Below, piece after piece: positions 51,981 to 61,266 of a stretch of DNA of 64,000 nt (position 1 is the first letter of the stretch; the number at the start of each line of letters is the position of its first letter). Under the pieces are notes generated by a model. That model ran no database searches. It saw only the letters and a program-made list of their open reading frames with translations, and was not told the DNA's origin. Origin of the DNA: Gemmiger sp. An87 (GTDB lineage Bacteria > Bacillota > Clostridia > Oscillospirales > Ruminococcaceae); contig NZ_NFHD01000011.1 in assembly GCF_002159185.1 (NCBI RefSeq), positions 42,610 through 106,609 of the forward strand. Direction: 5' to 3'. Made by a program: the position numbers and the translations under genes.

Positions 51981-54717
51981 GTGCGACTCGTTCGCTGGCG
52001 GTAAAAAGTCAGCGGACAAACAACAAAATACCGTTGTTTGGATAACTGGTAATCCGACAGGTGGAATGACGGGGTAACGCCCTGAAACGCCTGCCCTCGG
52101 TGGGCGTGCATCGGCCGCAAAGCCGGTGTACGAAGCCCCACGACAACGGCCGAGAGCAACCGTAGCCGCCGCAACGGCGGCCGAAAGCGGTCTGAAGGCA
52201 GACTGTGTTGCCTATAGGCCAAGGGTCTATAAAATACCCACGGTTAGAATGTTCGCCGTAGCGGGCGAACTGACGAATCCGCGAATGTACGGGTCTATAA
52301 GAAGACCATATAGAAATGTATGGGTGCGTTCAAGCGCAGCCGGTGAGGTTTAGTAGAAATTTTCCCTACGAACGACCATGTTGTGTTACAGGCACATCCC
52401 AGCCGACAGGCTCATAGCGGAAACCTAAAGGTATAGATGCACAGATAGGATTATCGGAACGAGGAAAGGCAGCGGCTTTCGCAAGAAAGAACCCGGCGAA
52501 GAACAATAAGCGGGTGAACCGCTGCTGAAAAGTAGTGATCGAACCGAAGAAGTTCCTGTAATGGGGATGGAGGAATGGTCACAAGTCGAATTGTGGAAAC
52601 AGGCATTATTCAATCCAATCATAAGGATTCGAGTAAGACCAAAAGGGTCACTTTTCCAAACGGGAGGTGATGCCTTATGCCAAAAGAAAGGAAAAAAGTC
52701 CTGCGTATGGAAGCCCAGCGGCACGCCGAGTATTACGGCATGCAGCGGACATTTGACGAACTGTACGCCAAAAGCAAAGCCGGAGAAACATTCACCGGCC
52801 TGATGGAACTGGTATTAACCCCGGACAACATCATGCTGGCCTACAGAAACATCAAGACAAACACGGGCAGCTACACAGCAGGAACAGACAAGTTGAACAT
52901 TGGTGACATCGGACGGCTTCCGCCGGACGAGGTCATCGGCAAGGTCAGAAAAATCGTCACAGGCAGCGAACACGGCTACCGTCCAAAACCAGTGCGCCGG
53001 AAGGACATTCCAAAGCCAAACGGCAAAATCCGACCGCTGGGTATCCCCTGCATCTGGGATAGGTTGGTGCAGCAATGCATCAAACAAATCCTGGAACCTA
53101 TCTGTGAGGCAAAGTTCAGCAACAACAGCTATGGGTTCCGCCCGAATCGGTCAGTGGAGCACGCAATTTCCCGTACTTACTCCCTGTTGCAACGGGCGCA
53201 TTTGCACTATGTTTTGGAGTTTGACATCAAAGGATTCTTTGACAATGTGAATCACAGCAAACTTATTAAGCAGCTCTGGACGATGGGTATCCAGGACAAA
53301 CAGCTTCTGTTTGTCATCAAGCGTATCCTAAAGGCTCCCATCCGTATGCCGGACGGCAGCACCGTTTACCCGACAAAGGGAACGCCCCAGGGCGGGATCA
53401 TTTCCCCGCTCCTGGCCAATGTGGTGCTCAATGAGCTGGATCACTGGATCGACAGCCAATGGACGGAACACCCTGTGGCAAACCGCTACGGAACATGGCG
53501 CACGATCCGCACCTCTGAGGTCTTTGACAAGAGCAAGGGCTACCAGAAAATGCGGAACAGCAATCTCAAAGAAATGTTCATTGTGCGCTATGCGGATGAC
53601 TTTCGTATCTTCTGCCGGAACCGAGAGGATGCGGAGAAGACTATGGAAGCTGTCACAAGGTGGATTACCGAACGGTTAAAGCTGGAGGTCTCCCCAGAGA
53701 AAACACGCATTGTCAATGTCCGAAAGCGATACTCCGAGTTTCTTGGCTTCAAAATCATGGTGTACCGCAAAGGTGGAAAATATGTCGTGAAGTCCCACAT
53801 CTGTGACAAAAAGCTACAGTTGGAAGAAAGCAAGCTCGTGGAGCAGGCAAAGCGTATTGCAAAACCAGCCCAAGGGCGGACGCAGCCGGACGAAATCGGC
53901 CTGTTTGACGAAATGGTGCTGGGCATCCAGAACTACTACAGGATTGCTACCTGTATCAGTCTGGACTGTCGGAAAATCCACCGCAGAGTTATGACCGTGC
54001 TGACCAACCGTCTGAACACGGAAAGCGGCTGTCAGCTCGTCCGAAAAGGCGGTGCTATGACGGACAGCGAAAAGGAGCGTTTCGGCGCTTCTCAAATGGT
54101 GCGGTATGTGTCCGGTATCAACCGTCCAATCTATCCCATTGCGTTCATCAAGTATAAAGCCGCAATCGGAATCAGCGCCGCAGTCTGCTGCTTCTCTCCG
54201 TCGGGACGGAAAAAGATCCACGACAATCTGGAGATGGATACGACTCTATTTGCGTATCTGCGGGAACATCCGCCAAAGGGCCACAGCTTGGAATATGCCG
54301 ATTGCAGGCTTTCCCTGCTATCTGCCCAGAAGGGCAAGTGTGCCGTCAGCGGCGAATTGTTCTTGCAGCCGGACGGTATCGTGTGTCACATGAAGGTTCC
54401 AAAGGAGCAGGGCGGCCAGGAGCAGTACAGCAATCTGGTGCTGCTCCACAGGCGGTATCTGCCTTTGCTGATTGACCAAGATGTCGCTACTCTCAAGCGT
54501 ACCTGCAAACAACTGGCTGTAACAAGAAAGCAACTGACCAAAATCAACAACCTGCGCATCGCCGCAAAATTGGCGGCAATCTGAACAACTTTCTATTGGT
54601 GATTGATTAAATGCCTGATAACACAATCGATGGAACGCCGGATGCGTTGAAAGCCGCATGTCCGGTGTGGAGTGGGGGAAAATCCGGCGATGACTTCAAA
54701 GGATTACCTATCACTAT
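51981..54717 (+). mobile_element. Group II intron inserted in virD4
   Basis: The intron starts GTGCGACTCG, matching the GUGYG consensus, and ends CCTATCACTAT. Domain V appears near 54631-54666 (a GCCGGATGCG/CCGCATGTCCGGT hairpin around TTGAAAG), and a domain VI-like stem follows up to the end. About 690 bp of ribozyme precede the maturase gene at 52677. Both borders are set by the virD4 reading frame. The intron is 2737 bp and lies in the sense orientation, so it can be spliced from the mRNA. Confidence 0.92.
52677..54584 (+). CDS. ltrA: Group II intron-encoded reverse transcriptase/maturase
   Basis: A 635-residue LtrA-type protein. RT motifs: KPNGKIRPLGIPCIWDRLVQQ near residue 115, EFDIKGFFDNV near 180, GTPQGGIISPLLANVVLNELD near 235, and the YADD catalytic site (53591-53602). 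The maturase domain follows (near 400-470). The C-terminus resembles an HNH/En domain (CAVSGELFLQPDGIVCHMKVPKEQGG ... NLVLLH), but the second Cys pair is not complete. The ATG has GGGAGGTG upstream. Needed for splicing and retrohoming. Confidence 0.95.
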   Translation: MPKERKKVLRMEAQRHAEYYGMQRTFDELYAKSKAGETFTGLMELVLTPDNIMLAYRNIKTNTGSYTAGTDKLNIGDIGRLPPDEVIGKVRKIVTGSEHGYRPKPVRRKDIPKPNGKIRPLGIPCIWDRLVQQCIKQILEPICEAKFSNNSYGFRPNRSVEHAISRTYSLLQRAHLHYVLEFDIKGFFDNVNHSKLIKQLWTMGIQDKQLLFVIKRILKAPIRMPDGSTVYPTKGTPQGGIISPLLANVVLNELDHWIDSQWTEHPVANRYGTWRTIRTSEVFDKSKGYQKMRNSNLKEMFIVRYADDFRIFCRNREDAEKTMEAVTRWITERLKLEVSPEKTRIVNVRKRYSEFLGFKIMVYRKGGKYVVKSHICDKKLQLEESKLVEQAKRIAKPAQGRTQPDEIGLFDEMVLGIQNYYRIATCISLDCRKIHRRVMTVLTNRLNTESGCQLVRKGGAMTDSEKERFGASQMVRYVSGINRPIYPIAFIKYKAAIGISAAVCCFSPSGRKKIHDNLEMDTTLFAYLREHPPKGHSLEYADCRLSLLSAQKGKCAVSGELFLQPDGIVCHMKVPKEQGGQEQYSNLVLLHRRYLPLLIDQDVATLKRTCKQLAVTRKQLTKINNLRIAAKLAAI

Positions 54718-55565
54718 AGGCAGAAACACTTCTTTATTGTGCCCTCATCGGATATATCCACTATGAGGCACCGAAGGAGGAGCAGAACTTCGCCACACTG
54801 ATCGAGTTCATCAACGCCATGGAAGTGCGGGAGGACGATGAGGACTTCCAGAATCCGGTGGATCTGATGTTTGAGGACTTGAAAAAGAAGAAGCCGGACC
54901 ACTTTGCGGTCCGGCAATATGCAAAGTTCAAGCTGGCTGCCGGAAAGACGTTAAAAAGCATTCTGGTGTCTGCCGGTGCCCGCCTTGCTCCCTTTGATAT
55001 TCGGGAAGTCCGTGAAATCACCATGTATGATGAACTGGAGCTGGACACGTTGGGCGATGAAAAAACTGCCCTGTTTCTGATGATGTCGGACACAGACGGC
55101 AGCTTCAATTTCCTGATCAGCATGATTTATACCCAGCTGTTCAATCTGCTGTGTGAGAAAGCAGATGATGTATATGGCGGCAGACTCCCGGTCCACGTGC
55201 GATGCCTGATCGATGAGGCAGCAAACATTGGCCAGATCCCCAATCTGGAAAAGCTGGTTGCCACCATCCGCTCCCGCGAAATCAGCGCCTGTCTGGTGCT
55301 GCAGGCCCGCTCTCAGCTGAAGGCAATCTACAAGGACAATGCGGACACCATTATCGGCAACATGGATTCTCAGGTCTTTCTGGGCGGATCTGAGCCAACC
55401 ACGCTGAAGGAGCTTTCGGAAGCGCTTGGCAAGGAAACGATCGACACCTTCAATACCTCGGACACACGAGGCAACAGCCCCAGTTATGGAACCAACTATC
55501 AGAAGCTGGGTAAGGATATGCCATACTTGTTGATGAAGAGTTCAGCTGCCTTGAATTTGACATGA
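54718..55565 (+). CDS. VirD4/TcpA-like coupling protein, exon 2 (C-terminus truncated)
   Basis: This exon carries the rest of the ATPase: [22 protein letters not shown], Walker B-like [17 protein letters not shown] (55201-55251), [12 protein letters not shown], and [17 protein letters not shown]. Homology stops at TNYQKLGK (near 55514). The last 16 residues ([16 protein letters not shown]) are read from foreign sequence, where family members continue for several dozen residues. The coupling protein is thus shortened and possibly inactive even after splicing. Confidence 0.85.
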
Positions 55566-55618
55566 ACAGGGACACGATCAGCTGGATTCGGAGAAAAATC
55601 GAATACAGGAGGTCGCTT

Positions 55619-56008
55619 ATGGAACACTTACCGAAGAAAACCTGTCAAAATGGCATCAGCTATACGCTGGTCGGTGATTACTACATTCCAGACTTACAGC
55701 TGCCGGAGGAAAGCCGCCCCATTGGGATTTGGGGTCGTATGCACAAAGAGTATTTGGAGCAGTACCATCCAGCCCAGTATAATGACCTGATTTTGAGTGG
55801 AAGACTCTGGACATATCTGGCAGATCTGAATGAACAGGCGCAGAACCGGCTGGAGTGTATCATTGGCCAGATGAAAGAAGCCGAGGGAATCACAGAGGAA
55901 CTGAAAGCCCAAGATCAGATGTCATGGGTCAGAGCTATGAACAGCATCCGCAGCCGTGCAGAGGAAATCATCCTTCGGGAGCTGATCTACGAGGAGGATG
56001 CTGTATGA
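55619..56008 (+). CDS. tnpV: TnpV family transposon protein
   Basis: A 129-residue protein of the TnpV family: [35 protein letters not shown], and [15 protein letters not shown]. TnpV occurs in Tn4451-type mobilisable transposons; its role is unknown. ATG 55619 follows AGGAGG. The frame is also open upstream from 55562 ([14 protein letters not shown]), which may be the end of another truncated gene. Its ATGA overlaps the DUF6809 gene. Confidence 0.8.
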   Translation: MEHLPKKTCQNGISYTLVGDYYIPDLQLPEESRPIGIWGRMHKEYLEQYHPAQYNDLILSGRLWTYLADLNEQAQNRLECIIGQMKEAEGITEELKAQDQMSWVRAMNSIRSRAEEIILRELIYEEDAV

Positions 56009-56271
56009 GGATTTTAGAAGAATTCTGGTACGGTAATATTGAGCCGACAGAATACGATACAATCGCCTGCAAGGAATACAAAGAAGTACTCCGTTTGATT
56101 ACCAGGAACGAGGAAAAACTTTTGGCCACAATGACGGATGAACAGAAAGAATTGTTTTCCCGGTACACGGATACTGTTCGAGAACATCAGACCATGGCAG
56201 AGTGTCTGCTGTTCCAAAGCAGTTTTAGGCTGGGTGCCAAAATGATGCTGGAAGTAATGGAAGAACAATAG
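56005..56271 (+). CDS. DUF6809 family protein
   Basis: An 88-residue helical protein: [18 protein letters not shown], then EEKLLATMTDEQKELF and FRLGAKMMLEVM. It regularly follows TnpV in Clostridia mobile elements. ATG 56005 overlaps the tnpV stop. The function is unknown. Confidence 0.8.
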   Translation: MRILEEFWYGNIEPTEYDTIACKEYKEVLRLITRNEEKLLATMTDEQKELFSRYTDTVREHQTMAECLLFQSSFRLGAKMMLEVMEEQ

Positions 56272-56290
56272 AATATTTAGATAGTTGAGC

Positions 56291-56329
56291 AACACGCCGC
56301 CTGTAGGAAATATCTATGGACGGCGTGTT
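56291..56329 (+). terminator. Terminator after DUF6809 gene
   Basis: AACACGCCG and CGGCGTGTT form 9-bp arms around a 21-base loop, followed by a T-rich stretch. It insulates the restriction operon promoter. Confidence 0.75.
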
Positions 56330-56345
56330 ATTTCTATGTAACTAC

Positions 56346-56374
56346 TTGATTTATTTCGTTTAAGCGAATATAAT
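56346..56374 (+). promoter_or_regulatory. Promoter and possible operator of the restriction operon
   Basis: TTGATT (56346-56351), 17-bp spacer, TATAAT (56369-56374). A near-palindrome TTCGTTTAAGCGAA lies between the boxes, a sensible target for the small HTH protein encoded 40 bp downstream. Confidence 0.7.
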
Positions 56375-56414
56375 TATTATGGTTTTTTGTGTCATGATTT
56401 ACGAGGTGTTTGTT

Positions 56415-56600
56415 ATGAATGGATATATTACAGTCCAGGAAGCTGCTATAAAGTGGGGCATTACTCCCAGACAAGTTCAAATTCTGTGCAAAACAAACCG
56501 TATTGATGGCGCTACACGCATAAGCCGAATTTGGATCATTCCAGAAAATGCAGAAAAGCCGACAAACAATAAAAGGAAGGCAGCGTATAGCCATGACTAA
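56415..56600 (+). CDS. Small HTH protein, possible controller of the restriction operon
   Basis: A 61-residue protein with a winged-helix/excisionase-like HTH (YITVQEAAIKWGITPRQVQIL), RISRIWIIPENAEKP, then a basic tail. ATG 56415 follows ACGAGGTG; a longer frame from 56379 overlaps the promoter. Its last 8 bp overlap the type IIG gene start, so it is the first gene of the operon. A controller (C) protein-like role is inferred from place and size. Confidence 0.8.
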   Translation: MNGYITVQEAAIKWGITPRQVQILCKTNRIDGATRISRIWIIPENAEKPTNNKRKAAYSHD

Positions 56601-59589
56601 CCTGACTGAATTACAAAACCTTGTAGATCGTTTTCATGCCAATATCGACTTCTATAAGGATGCAAGAAATGCTTATAATGAGCATTCTTGCCGAATTGAA
56701 TACATTGATCCTCTGTTAAAACTCTTGGGGTGGGATGTTGCCAACGAAAAAGGGGTGGCACCTCAATATCGAGAAGTTATTGCGGAGAATTATTCCACTC
56801 GAACTGATCGTCCTGACTATACCATTACGCTCAGGGGTGTGCCTAAGTTCTTTGTAGAAGCAAAGAAGCCTGCGGTAGATATTACCAGAGATGCAGATCC
56901 GGCGATCCAGACCAGAAAGTACGGTTGGAATGCAAAGCATCGTCTGGCTGTTCTCACAAATTTTGAATATCTGGCAATCTACGATACTTGCCATATTGCT
57001 CACGAAGATGATGCATGTGCCGTGGCAAGATACCGACTGTACCATTACACAGAGTATGTAGAAAAGATCGAAGAAATTGTAGGATTGATTGCAAGAGATA
57101 CCGTTTATTCTGGTGACTTTGACGCTTATTTGGATGCAAACTTCCCTTCAACTGAAGGACAAACACAGCAGGTTGATACACTGTTTCTTTCTCAAATCAA
57201 TGAATGGCGTGTGGCTCTTAGCAACGAACTATACGCTCAGGGTGGTCGATATGCATCGTTGGAAGTGTTAAACGATGTTGTGCAGGAGTTTATAAACCAA
57301 ATTGTTTTCCTGAGAATTTGCGAAGATAAGAATCTGCCGCTGTATCACAAGTTGAAAGATACCATTACAGATACCGACCAACTACAATCCAAACTGGAGG
57401 AATTGTTTCGTTCTGCTGACCGGCGTTACAACTCTGGAATGTTTTCCGGTGAAGACATTATTTTTGATCTTTCCTGGAAAGTTATTAAAGGCATGATTGA
57501 GGATTTGTATTACCCTCAGAGTCCTTACTTGTTTAACATTATCGAGCCTAATTTACTTGGAAAGATTTACGAGATATTCTTAACCGAACAGTTAGTATTA
57601 CTCGAAAATAATACCATTGGTCTTGGCAAAAAGAAAGATTGCCAGAACAGATCTGTTGTTACGACACCCACGGAAATTGTTAAATATATGGTCGATAAAA
57701 CACTTTCCAAAGTGTGCGAAGGAAAAAAACCTGCTGAGATTTTGAATATCAGTGTTGCTGATATTGCCTGTGGCTCGGGCATTTTCTTAGAAGAAGCATT
57801 TGCCTATTTACAAGATTACTGCGTGCAATGGTATATCAATAACGGACAAACAGATCACTTAATTGAGACGGGTATCGATTTATACAAACTGCCCCTTCAA
57901 GAGAAAAAAGACATTCTTTGCTCCTGTATTTACGGCATAGATATTGACATACATGCCGTCGAAGTTGCCAAGTTTTCTTTGTTGATTAAGCTAATTGAAG
58001 ATGAAACGGCACCTTCTGTGGCAGAAGTTGTTCCGATTCTTCCTGATCTGGGTGATAACATTCAATTTGGAAACTCCCTCGTCAGCCAAACTGAATTGAA
58101 TGGCATTAGCAGTGCCAACCGTCAGATGATGGAGATTGCTCCCTTTGACTGGAGCACAATTAACAACGGATGTGGATTTGATGTAATTATCGGCAATCCT
58201 CCATATGTGAATACCGAGGGGATGCATGCCCTATTGCCAAGTGCCGAAGTGGAGGTCTATAAAAAGAAATACAAAACATCGCACAAGCAATTTGACAAAT
58301 ACTTTATTTTTATAGAGCAAGCTATCAATAAGATCAACGAAAACGGCTTGGTATGCTATATCGTACCTAATAAATTCTTCAAAATTGGCGCTGGCGAGAA
58401 GTTGCGTAATCTGATCGCAAAAGAACGGATGCTCGTCAGTCTGGATGACTTTGGTGATGCCCAACTGTTTGAGGATAAAACCATTTACAGCTCGATCATT
58501 TTACTTTCCAAGGCTAAGCAGACGAGCTTCGTGTACAGCAGCGTTGATTCTGCTAACAAACTATGGGCAGGAGAAGAAGTGAGTTCCATCGAGCTTAGTT
58601 CGTCCGTATTGAACAAGCTGCCATGGAGATTAACAACTGACTTTGCGTTTTTGACAATGCTCCAGAGGTTGGATGAAGTATCTGTCCCCATTACAAAACA
58701 CGCAGAGATATTTAACGGTATTCAGACAAGTGCAGAAAGGCCAACTCCCATATATTGGTTCTCTTCAGATGAAATTGTGGCCGAATATGCTGATACTGTT
58801 GAAATCAGCAGGGATGGCAATAATTACACCATCGAAAAAGCCTTGCTTCGCCCTTATTTCAAGCCAACCAAAAAAGCAGAAAAGGGTCTGAATTCGTATA
58901 GTATTCTTGCGACTGACAAGCAGATCATTTTCCCCTACGATAACAATGGACATCTTATCCGCATAGACGAGATGCAAAGCAGTTATCCGGGAACATATGC
59001 TTATCTCTCAGCGCATTATGATCGTTTGGTTCCCAAGTGTGTTTCCCGTGATGGAACTCGTGACGTTCCAAACGCCACCGCAGATACATGGTACCAGTAT
59101 GGCAGAACACAAGCCTTGACCGCTTTTATTAACACGCCCAAATTGATAGTTGGTGTATTGAGCAAAGAACCCATGTATGCGATGGATACGAATGATATTC
59201 TGATTGCGTCAGGCGGTACTGCTGGATATTGTGCAGTTAGCAAAAAAGATGGTAGTCCCTACGCACTTGAATACATCCAGGCATGGCTGTCAAACCCCAT
59301 TACAGAGCGAATCTTGGAGATCGTAGGCAGCGATTTTGAAGGCGGATTTACGGCTCGTGGTACATTCGTTCTCTCTACACTACCCTTTGTCGAGTTGGAT
59401 TTTGCCGTAGAAGAACAAAAAGCCATTCACGACAGAGTGGTAGCAGCAAGCCGAGAAATTTACGAAATCAATGATGCACTGTCTGGCCGTCCCGCAAAGC
59501 GCATTGCAAATCTGTTACAGAGACAGAAAGAAACACTTATCTCTGAGATTCAGGGATTGATTGATCGAGTATATAGACTCGATTATTAA
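56593..59589 (+). CDS. Type IIG restriction-modification enzyme, Eco57I-like
   Basis: A 998-residue fused nuclease-methylase. The N-terminal PD-(D/E)xK domain shows RPDYTITL, then FFVEAKKP (Asp75, Glu89, Lys91). A helical connector follows. Methylase motif I is DIACGSGIFLEEAF near 390 and motif IV is IIGNPPYVNTEG near 532. The C-terminal target-recognition region (about 680-960) includes TPIYWFSSDE and PFVELDFAV. ATG 56593 has AAGGAAGG upstream, better than 56548. Size and pairing with a 541-residue methylase match Eco57I/M.Eco57I. It should methylate one strand and cut near the site. Recognition sequence cannot be read here. Confidence 0.9.
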   Translation: MTNLTELQNLVDRFHANIDFYKDARNAYNEHSCRIEYIDPLLKLLGWDVANEKGVAPQYREVIAENYSTRTDRPDYTITLRGVPKFFVEAKKPAVDITRDADPAIQTRKYGWNAKHRLAVLTNFEYLAIYDTCHIAHEDDACAVARYRLYHYTEYVEKIEEIVGLIARDTVYSGDFDAYLDANFPSTEGQTQQVDTLFLSQINEWRVALSNELYAQGGRYASLEVLNDVVQEFINQIVFLRICEDKNLPLYHKLKDTITDTDQLQSKLEELFRSADRRYNSGMFSGEDIIFDLSWKVIKGMIEDLYYPQSPYLFNIIEPNLLGKIYEIFLTEQLVLLENNTIGLGKKKDCQNRSVVTTPTEIVKYMVDKTLSKVCEGKKPAEILNISVADIACGSGIFLEEAFAYLQDYCVQWYINNGQTDHLIETGIDLYKLPLQEKKDILCSCIYGIDIDIHAVEVAKFSLLIKLIEDETAPSVAEVVPILPDLGDNIQFGNSLVSQTELNGISSANRQMMEIAPFDWSTINNGCGFDVIIGNPPYVNTEGMHALLPSAEVEVYKKKYKTSHKQFDKYFIFIEQAINKINENGLVCYIVPNKFFKIGAGEKLRNLIAKERMLVSLDDFGDAQLFEDKTIYSSIILLSKAKQTSFVYSSVDSANKLWAGEEVSSIELSSSVLNKLPWRLTTDFAFLTMLQRLDEVSVPITKHAEIFNGIQTSAERPTPIYWFSSDEIVAEYADTVEISRDGNNYTIEKALLRPYFKPTKKAEKGLNSYSILATDKQIIFPYDNNGHLIRIDEMQSSYPGTYAYLSAHYDRLVPKCVSRDGTRDVPNATADTWYQYGRTQALTAFINTPKLIVGVLSKEPMYAMDTNDILIASGGTAGYCAVSKKDGSPYALEYIQAWLSNPITERILEIVGSDFEGGFTARGTFVLSTLPFVELDFAVEEQKAIHDRVVAASREIYEINDALSGRPAKRIANLLQRQKETLISEIQGLIDRVYRLDY

Positions 59590-59603
59590 GCGAGGTATTA
59601 ACA

Positions 59604-61229
59604 ATGAGACTCAAAAAGGAGAGTTCAGAGCAGAAACTAAGAGGAGCGTATTATACGCCATTGCAGCTTGCAGATGCAATGGTGGAGCTTTTTGCGTCTC
59701 AAAATATCTCCACCGTCTTGGAGCCAAGTTGCGGTGATGGAGTATTTCTTGATGCGCTACAGAACCTTGATCTTCTGAACAAGGTAGATAAACTAACAGC
59801 TGTTGAAATCGAACCTGACGAAGCCGAGAAAGTTCGTGATAGGTATTCTAATTATGAGCATATCGAAGTATGCACCGAAGACTTTTTCGACTTCTATAAT
59901 CGTGTTCTTGGCAAGGAACAGTACGATTTGATTTTGGGCAATCCCCCTTATATTCGCTATCAATACCTGAAAGAAAGTCAGCGAGAAATGCAATCTCAAA
60001 TTTTGACTTCGCATGGCATGAAAGCGAATAAATTGATAAATGCATGGGTTGCTTTTATCGTAGCTTGTGTACAGCTATTGTCCGATAAAGGTAAAATAGC
60101 GTTTGTTATTCCAGCTGAGATACTTCAAGTTGCGTATGCGGAGGATCTGCGCCTATATTTGGCCAATAATCTTGCGAAAATTACTCTAATCACCTTTGAA
60201 CAACTTGTGTTCCCTGACATCGAACAAGAAGTCGTTGTGTTTATTGGCGAGAAAGGCGAAGAAGAAAAGGGTATTCGCATCATTGAAATGAATGACCTTA
60301 GCGGTTTTGCTCAGTTGGATCTGTCTCAAAATGGATTCCAGAAGATGCAGCATGTCAAGGAAAAGTGGACTAAGTATTTCATAAACGCAGAAGAAATGAC
60401 ACTCATTCAGGAACTTCGTGCAGACAAACGTTTTGCCAAATTCTCCGAATACGGAATTATCAATGTCGGAATTACAACAGGCAATAATGGTTACTTTTCT
60501 ATAACAGAAGAAACATCCGAACAATATCAGTTGAGCGATGTAACACTTCCTCTGATTGGTAGAAGTTCTCATGCTCATGGAATATATTTCACATCGGCAG
60601 ATTGGGAGGATAATAAAGCAACAGGAAAACGAGCACGCCTAATCAGCTTCCCTGAGATTCCGTATGATGAATATCCAACTAAGCACAAAGAGTACATTTT
60701 GCTGGGCGAAACAAACGGCGAACACGAAGGCTATAAATGCTCCATCCGGGATAGATGGTATATTGTTCCTTCTGTGTGGATTCCGGACGCCTTTTTCTTG
60801 CGAAGAAATAATTTCTATCCTAAGTTCGTGTTGAATGAATGTCACGCAGTGTCAACAGACACAATGCACCGCATGAAATTTAACGATGGTGTTGATCCAC
60901 AGAATGTCCTTCTTGCCTACTATAACAGCATATCTTTTGCTTTCACTGAGATTTGCGGACGGAGCTATGGCGGAGGTGTTCTTGAAATCCTACCCGGTGA
61001 GATGGGCAATATTCTGATCCCCAAAGTGGAAAGGATTGATCCTGCACTAAGAGACAAGCTGCTTGCACATATTGACGCTATAGTGCGCAATGATGAAGAC
61101 ATTGAACTTGCGCTGGATGTTGTTGACAAAAAACTACTTGTAGACACACTGGGGATCGATCCTGAGATATGCCGTAAATGCCGTGCTATCTGGAAAAAGA
61201 TGCAGACACGCCGGTTAGGAAGAGGATGA
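59604..61229 (+). CDS. Adenine-N6 DNA methyltransferase, Eco57I companion type
   Basis: A 541-residue methylase. Motif X/I: LRGAYYTPLQLADAMVELF, then VLEPSCGDGVFLDAL near residues 38-52. Motif IV is ILGNPPYIRYQYL near 110. The C-terminal half holds the target-recognition domain (SHAHGIYF, WIPDAFFLRRNNF, GRSYGGGVLEILPGE). Companion enzymes of type IIG systems modify the strand or hemimethylated sites the fused enzyme leaves. It follows that enzyme after 14 bp with GCGAGGT upstream. Confidence 0.9.
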   Translation: MRLKKESSEQKLRGAYYTPLQLADAMVELFASQNISTVLEPSCGDGVFLDALQNLDLLNKVDKLTAVEIEPDEAEKVRDRYSNYEHIEVCTEDFFDFYNRVLGKEQYDLILGNPPYIRYQYLKESQREMQSQILTSHGMKANKLINAWVAFIVACVQLLSDKGKIAFVIPAEILQVAYAEDLRLYLANNLAKITLITFEQLVFPDIEQEVVVFIGEKGEEEKGIRIIEMNDLSGFAQLDLSQNGFQKMQHVKEKWTKYFINAEEMTLIQELRADKRFAKFSEYGIINVGITTGNNGYFSITEETSEQYQLSDVTLPLIGRSSHAHGIYFTSADWEDNKATGKRARLISFPEIPYDEYPTKHKEYILLGETNGEHEGYKCSIRDRWYIVPSVWIPDAFFLRRNNFYPKFVLNECHAVSTDTMHRMKFNDGVDPQNVLLAYYNSISFAFTEICGRSYGGGVLEILPGEMGNILIPKVERIDPALRDKLLAHIDAIVRNDEDIELALDVVDKKLLVDTLGIDPEICRKCRAIWKKMQTRRLGRG

Positions 61230-61266
61230 CAAATACTATTATCAAGCTGTGAAAGGTGGAATTGAT

